A DNA stretch of 64,000 nt from Prinia subflava (lineage: Eukaryota; Chordata; Aves; Passeriformes; Cisticolidae), in NCBI RefSeq assembly GCF_021018805.1, contig NC_086259.1:3782001-3846000 (forward strand). Reading direction: 5' to 3'. The notes beneath the pieces are model-generated. The model saw only the letters and a program-made list of their open reading frames with translations. It did not search any database and was not told the DNA's origin. Positions 58,591-64,000 of this stretch are shown here, piece by piece (position 1 is the first letter of the stretch; each line of letters opens with the position of its first letter). The position numbers and the translations under genes are program-made.

Positions 58591-61500
58591 ACAGTGGTGG
58601 GGGAAATCACCCAACACACTGGTAAACCTGGAGATTACTAACTGGAATCCTAATCCCTCCCATGTCCTGAGGATTCATTTAAGAGAGCACTGGAACAAGA
58701 CTTAGGAATGTCTTCACGTATGTAGGAGTAGTACTGAGAAAAATAATTATCCATCAAAATTATGTGGGAAAAGTTGTGTTGCTTTCCATTTTTATCACTG
58801 TCATTCCAAATACCAAATTTTCTGTGAAATTTGAAGATTACTTTCTTGAAAAAGTCACAGAGAACTCAAACATCACAAGTCAAATAAATAGGAAAATCAA
58901 TTCTTTTAACTGAGGCAAATGCTATGAACAAGTAATTGTAATAGCATTTTTTTCTTTCAGCCTCACCTCAACATATTGTACACTGACATAAAAATAGATT
59001 ACAGTATCTCTGAAATTAAAAATGGATCTGTATATCTATATTTCCCAAGACATTCTCATATTGTACAATATTTGATCAATTCTCAATCACTTTTATAACT
59101 ATTGATGGAACAACACATTATTCAGAAATAAATGATCAGTGTTGGAATCTGTTCTCAGACTTCTTATTGTATCCATATATTATTTTCTAATTTATGATTA
59201 TGTTTTCTTATTTATTGTTTCAAAGCATAGGTATATTTATATCTCAAACTCATCAAGAAGTTCTGTAGATACAATTATTCTCTAAAAGTCTGCATTGAAC
59301 ATAACTCAATGGGTTATTTTTACTTAAATGCAACTGAATGGCTTGGTACAGAATTTGTAGAGCAAGGCTCTGTTGGAAAACATTCTGTGTCATCTGTAAA
59401 AGTATGCCCTGGTGGAGGTTTGTGTTTACCAAAAAGTTAATTTTGCCCTTTTTAGGTAAATAAAAATTCTTTTTTTCATTATGTCACAGATGTATTTTGC
59501 AGGTTTAATAAACTTCACCATAGAATAACAGTAATTGCCAGATTGACCTAAAGCAGCTAGTTCAAGCTTCTGCTAACTGGTCTGGAGAGCAAAATAGACA
59601 AGATATTGGCCATTATTCCAATCAGTGAGATGTGTTCAGAACTGCAGATGTTTTTTGACAAATCTGCACTTCCATGGGTTTTGCAGTATAGGAAATATTT
59701 GCACCTTTGAGCTCCTCAGGCTATGCTGTATCAATGCTTCCTCTAAATTTCTGGTCCCTACCCCCAACACAGTTTCCAGGCTGATGAATTTACATGCATT
59801 AAATCCTAGTTAAAATTCTGGTTTGGTATTCATCTTCGTGTAGATTCACTTGCCTGATTTTTGACATAGTCTTGCCACAACCTTATATCCAGAATATTTA
59901 TGAAAGCAACAATGACCAGCTGAACAGAAAAGCTATATCTATATTAGGAAAAGTTAGACTGAGACTTAAATTTACAGTTTATTATGTCAGTTTATGAGGT
60001 CAGACCAAGTGGCAAGGCCATAATGAAATTGGTCCAAAAGAAATAAAATAGGAGAATAAAAGAAATAGGTGATGAAAGAACCACAAAGCACAGCAGAAAA
60101 ATTAGCAGAAGCATGAAACAAAGTCTCTGTGATAAGACAGTATCACTACAAGTGTTACATTATCAGTCAGAGAGTGGGACAGAATTTACTTGGACATTCA
60201 GGACCTCCCACATTGAAAATGTCAATCAGAGTAACTAATTCTGTGCTTTACAGGAAGTTTCCTGAAGAACTGACAAGGGTGTCTCTGAACAGCACAGCAG
60301 AAAGAATAGGAGCAGATGAAAAAACTGGAATACAGATGGCTCTTTTCAGCAAGAGCAGAAAAATCAGAGTAATCCATATTAAGATAGCATAATACGTGTG
60401 CTACAGAGGGCTGGAAAGCACTGGAGGAATTTAATTCATCTCCTTTTTGCTTCAGTAGAGAAATAATAGTGGTTCATTATATTAATTCCAGGGACATGTT
60501 AGGTTTAGGAGTGAGGTTCAGTCTCTGCAGGTACTGCCAGGAGCGTGGTTGGGGTTGCCTGTTCAGGCCTGGGATGGTGGATCCCAGACCCACGGAGGTG
60601 GTGCCAGGGACTGGTCCCTCCTCCCACGCTGCCAGTGAGGTACACGAGCATTTCTTCTGAGCCAGAGGCTTCAGGGGCTCCAGGAGTACAGAGGACAAAC
60701 AATATTTAACCACAGGACAACAGTGAAACACAACTTTGTATGGGAATTGCAAGTGTTACAGACAGACATGCTAAAATCATTAAGTGATCAGGAAGCAAAG
60801 CATGTTAAATTACCATGCCTTATTACCAAATATTTAGAGGCAAATACATTTATTCATTCAAATTTTAAACTGGGCAAGACTGTCAGCTTTGAATTCCACA
60901 ATGATTTCAGAAATAGAGCAGTCAGTTGTTTACAAAAGCACTTTGGAGGACAACGCTGAGCTTTTTAATTACCTTCAGAGACATTTTCTATTATGCTTAT
61001 TAAAATTTTAATCTATACCTTGCTAACTCATCATATTCATTGATTTAATTAATTATGAGTACATGATATTTATTTAGAGTCCACAAAATTGTTACAGTTA
61101 TAACTATGATTATTTTTTTCCAGGATATTTTAAAAGAGGACATTAAAGAATACTTGAAACTTTGAGATCCTTATGCCATACTTTCATGCTCGGCCTCATA
61201 AAAGGTTTTCTAGCAAAACAATGCAAAAGCATCATTGGTGATCTCGAGTCACCATTCACAGTTGAGGCTTGTCTCGTGTAGAAACCATCCCTTCATTCTT
61301 TTAAATAATTCTCAGCAGTGGTTTATGGTCCTCTGGTTTTAGTTCTGTGCCAGACAGAAGAACTTTTCTGTCATAGGAGGAAAGAGAAACCTTTCCAAGA
61401 CTTTTCACTGTGATCTGCATCAACAAAGAGATTCTATCACTTGAACTTTACTCAGATTGTTTTTCTAACTCAGCCATAGAGCTCTGGCTAATTTTGCCTA

Positions 61501-63318
61501 CCTCGTCTCAGGATTTTTAGAAGTGTAGCAATGAGTGGAGCATCATAAATATTAAAAGATATTGTTCATAAACATTTATCCATTTCCAGGAGGGGTTCAA
61601 TTCAAACCAGACTGTTAATGCCATAAATGTTCTCCTTGGATTTATACTAAAGAAAACCCATTAATTTGAATATTGACCAAAACAGGCTTTTGCTGTAATT
61701 ACAGCAGAGTCATGGGAAAAACAATTGCTTTGGGCATCACAAAAATGATTTGGGTTAAATTTCTTAAACTATTAAATAATTTATTAAGTTCCAAGATAAA
61801 AAAATGCAGAGTGACTCAGCTGCCTATACACTTCAATTTGAATTGTGAATATTCTCAGTGAAGAAATTGTAGTCAGCTGGGATAGAAGTTATGTCTACAG
61901 AAGATTCCTCACATGATAAACAAAATCCTTCAGTACAGACCTGGAATATGTCTACAGACAGAACTCTAAAAGGCATCCTCTGCTAAATACACTTTTCCCA
62001 TCAGTATTTAGTCCATATCTGCCCATGCTTGAGCTTATATATTCCAATGAAGTCATTAGTCTATAGGGGAAGAAGTTATGTTTGACCAACCAAATTTGGA
62101 TATTCTGCACTGAAATCAATTTGACCCAGGCTTGTAAGTGCCTCATATTTTGTATTATTTTCTGCTGTCTTAGTTACACGGTGAGAGAGAAGAGCAAAAG
62201 GACAGATAAACATGCCAATAAAAAGGAGACAAGTAAGCTATTATCCATCCTTTGACTGTTTACACTGAATAAAATGGGAATTAGTATTCCAGGCTTGTGG
62301 CTCTACCTCTTGGCTCTTAGACTTCTAAATGCAGCTGCTAATAATCCCTGTGCATTCCTGCTGCTGACAGATATGCCACAATACTTTAATCAGCACTAGC
62401 TACAAGGCTAATAAAGGTTACTAATAAAATAAAATTCTGTAGGGGCTCCCTCTTTACAGGCAATATCAAGCCCTATGAACTTTTAATGCCTCCTCTCTCC
62501 ATTTAGATAGTCATGGCTCAAAGCCCGTATTAAAAATAGCAAGAAATGCTTATTCTGAAGTGTTTGAAAATATTGCAAATTACACTGTAGGATTGGCTTA
62601 CTCCAAACTAATCTTATCCCTTCCTGACCTTTGCAGAAACACTTCTCTTTCATTTGGCAGCTTCATTTCCCTCCTTTCCTTCTGTCTTATTCCCCTGTCT
62701 TTTACCTGTGGTTTATTTAGTCATCAGGAATTGGGGAGATGGGGCTGCTGATTTTAACTATGTAGCTGATAGGTTTGTTGCGCTCACCCAGAAGCAAATA
62801 CCTATTTCTCATTCCATTTCCATTGCAGCTTCATTTTCATCTCAATATTGTATTCCACAGCAGCTGCACAATACTTTTCTTCTGAGGAAAGCAATGAATG
62901 TATTTACTCTTTTCTCTGCCTCTGAATGGGGTACTGTGGATTTTTCCATCCTTTATATCCCTGTTCATTTTATTAAAAAAATAAATTTATAAATTCATCA
63001 GGAAGCTAAAAATAAATGCAACAGAAATGAACATTTGGAATAAAGGTTTTTAGCATTATTTACAAATATACCCAGGTAGAATACAATACAAAAAGTGCAA
63101 AAATTAATAAGCTCAGTGGAAAGCTAAAATCTTACAATGAAAAATGGATATATCTCGTACTTTTTAAGATCACCAAGCTTCTATCAGGTCTAATTCTACC
63201 CTGATAGTTGATATAATTTTCCAGACTTCATAGTGGAAATTGGATCTTTTTACAGTCATGAAGGAAAATTGAAGCTGGAGTGGTCTTGACAGAACGAGCA
63301 CATTTAACTATGGAGTGC
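58591..63318. other. AT-rich unique sequence
   Basis: No gene or secure repeat is recognised. A weak CR1-tail-like string (CCATAGAATAACAG) is at about 59519. The GC-richer 60.5-60.7 kb has overlapping frames on both strands without motif. The rest is AT-rich with short frames. Confidence 0.5.
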
Positions 63319-63930
63319 CTATTTCATTTCAACCACATAAAGTGAAATCCCCAGACATTGATCTGCACCGTGGAGTTGTTTCAGTGCAGAGTCTCCGCTC
63401 ACAGGACCAGGAGATATTGGATTTTTGTTTCCAGGCTCCATCCTAACCCAGCAGTCAATGGGCTTCCCAGACCCATAAATCTGCAGCAAAAGCAGCCTGG
63501 CACTGACGTGCCCATCACAGCCACTGCTGTTGAGGTGCCTCGTGAGTTCATAGATCCTCAGCAGTGGCATCATCATTGTGTTCTGAACGTGAGACGTTCC
63601 AGCTGTGCCAGAGCCATCGGCAGCATGCACAGGTTTTCCTTCAAGCTCTTCAAAAGAAACCTCATCATCCTGTAGCACACCATTCCTTTGTGCTCCAGGC
63701 ACCTCCAGCTTCTGGGGATGAGCTCTTCAAAAGGAATCTCAATCATGTAGCACATCATTCCTTTGTGCTCCAGGCACCTCCAGTTTCTAGGGATGAGCTC
63801 TCCACACTGGCAGAGGTTTGGCTGTATTGACCACCAATGTGTTTTGGGAGCTCCTCCTTTCCCTGGGCCGTGCTCAGCAATGTGGTTTAGGGAGCTGAGG
63901 CTTGCTGATGAACTCTTATCCATGTCCACA
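63319..63930 (-). pseudogene. coding-like relic of unknown identity with tandem duplication
   Basis: Two minus-strand frames overlap: 63573-63929 (118 codons) and 63319-63702 (127 codons, ending in TAG). The first contains ELIPRNWRCLEHKGMMCY and then ELIPRSWRCLEHKGMVCY, products of a tandem DNA duplication. The DNA copies are 75 bp (63721-63795) and 77 bp (63644-63720). The 2-bp length difference moves the likely frame from the first to the second open frame, where FEEL recurs. This suggests a once-coding sequence broken by a frameshift. I recognise no family. A chance open frame in GC-richer DNA remains possible. Confidence 0.3.
63644..63795. repeat. two-copy tandem repeat, 77 and 75 bp
   Basis: Copy one (63644-63720) and copy two (63721-63795) both start AGCTCTTCAAAAG and share CATTCCTTTGTGCTCCAGGC followed by ACCTCCAG and GGGATG. 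They differ by several substitutions and a net 2-bp indel. A third partial start AGCTCTCCACACTGG follows at 63796 and then diverges. Confidence 0.92.
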
Positions 63931-64000
63931 GCTTGCCTGGATCACCCTCCATCCTCAAGGATGCCTGGGAATGGAGCGCTGTGTGGCACAGGTGCCCTCA
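63931..64000. other. GC-rich window end
   Basis: The last 70 bases are GC-richer than the average of the window. No feature is recognised, and any element would continue beyond the edge. Confidence 0.4.

Noticed and set aside
1..64000. CRISPR arrays, operons, bacterial genes, tRNA or rRNA genes
   Set aside because: No regularly spaced repeats, no dense coding, no recognisable tRNA or rRNA sequence; the repeat content is avian.

Overview
The window reads as nuclear DNA of a bird, most likely a songbird (passerine). It is AT-rich sequence sprinkled with GC-rich retroelement fragments. About fourteen pieces belong to the avian CR1 LINE family, several ending in the typical CR1 tail of degenerate ATTCTRTG units. 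At least seven long terminal repeats (LTRs) of endogenous retroviruses resemble avian ERVL, ERVK and ERV1 families. I recognise the families from general knowledge of bird repeats; no search could be run.

I find no convincing protein-coding gene, rRNA, tRNA or CRISPR. The longest open frames lie antisense or sense to GC-rich CR1 tails and are repeat artefacts. The best reading is a gene-poor intergenic block or part of a very large intron. Two stretches look like decayed coding sequence of unknown identity: 700-897 (58 open codons, then a stop and an A-run) and 63319-63930 (minus strand, with an internal 75-77 bp tandem duplication).

Layout: 0.6-2.3 kb holds a possible processed pseudogene and a CR1-type ORF2 relic split by an ERVL-like solo LTR with perfect 5-bp target duplications. 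3.8-8.1 kb carries CR1 fragments, two of which look like one element split by a local inversion. 10.4 kb has a MIR-like SINE remnant. 11.5-14.6 kb has CR1 pieces in both orientations, including a nearly identical inverted repeat of about 105 bp. 16.9 kb is a CR1 tail. 21.1-21.8 kb is a solo LTR with a 4-bp duplication. 26.2 kb has a perfect 23-bp-arm hairpin. 26.4-27.6 kb is a three-layer nest: an old ERVL LTR interrupted by an ERVK-like solo LTR (6-bp duplication) and by a CR1. 30.1-31.9 kb is an LTR cluster ending in an ERVL solo LTR (5-bp duplication). 32.7-33.4 kb is the longest CR1 of its kind here. 37-57 kb is mostly unique AT-rich DNA with CR1 copies at 37.2, 47.7 and 53.4 kb. 57.5-58.6 kb packs CR1, ERVL LTR and CR1 together. 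63.3-64 kb is the coding-like relic.

The elements do not form a working pathway. Their value is historical: target duplications and nesting give a relative order of insertions. The window shows no intact retroviral gene and no evident novel system.
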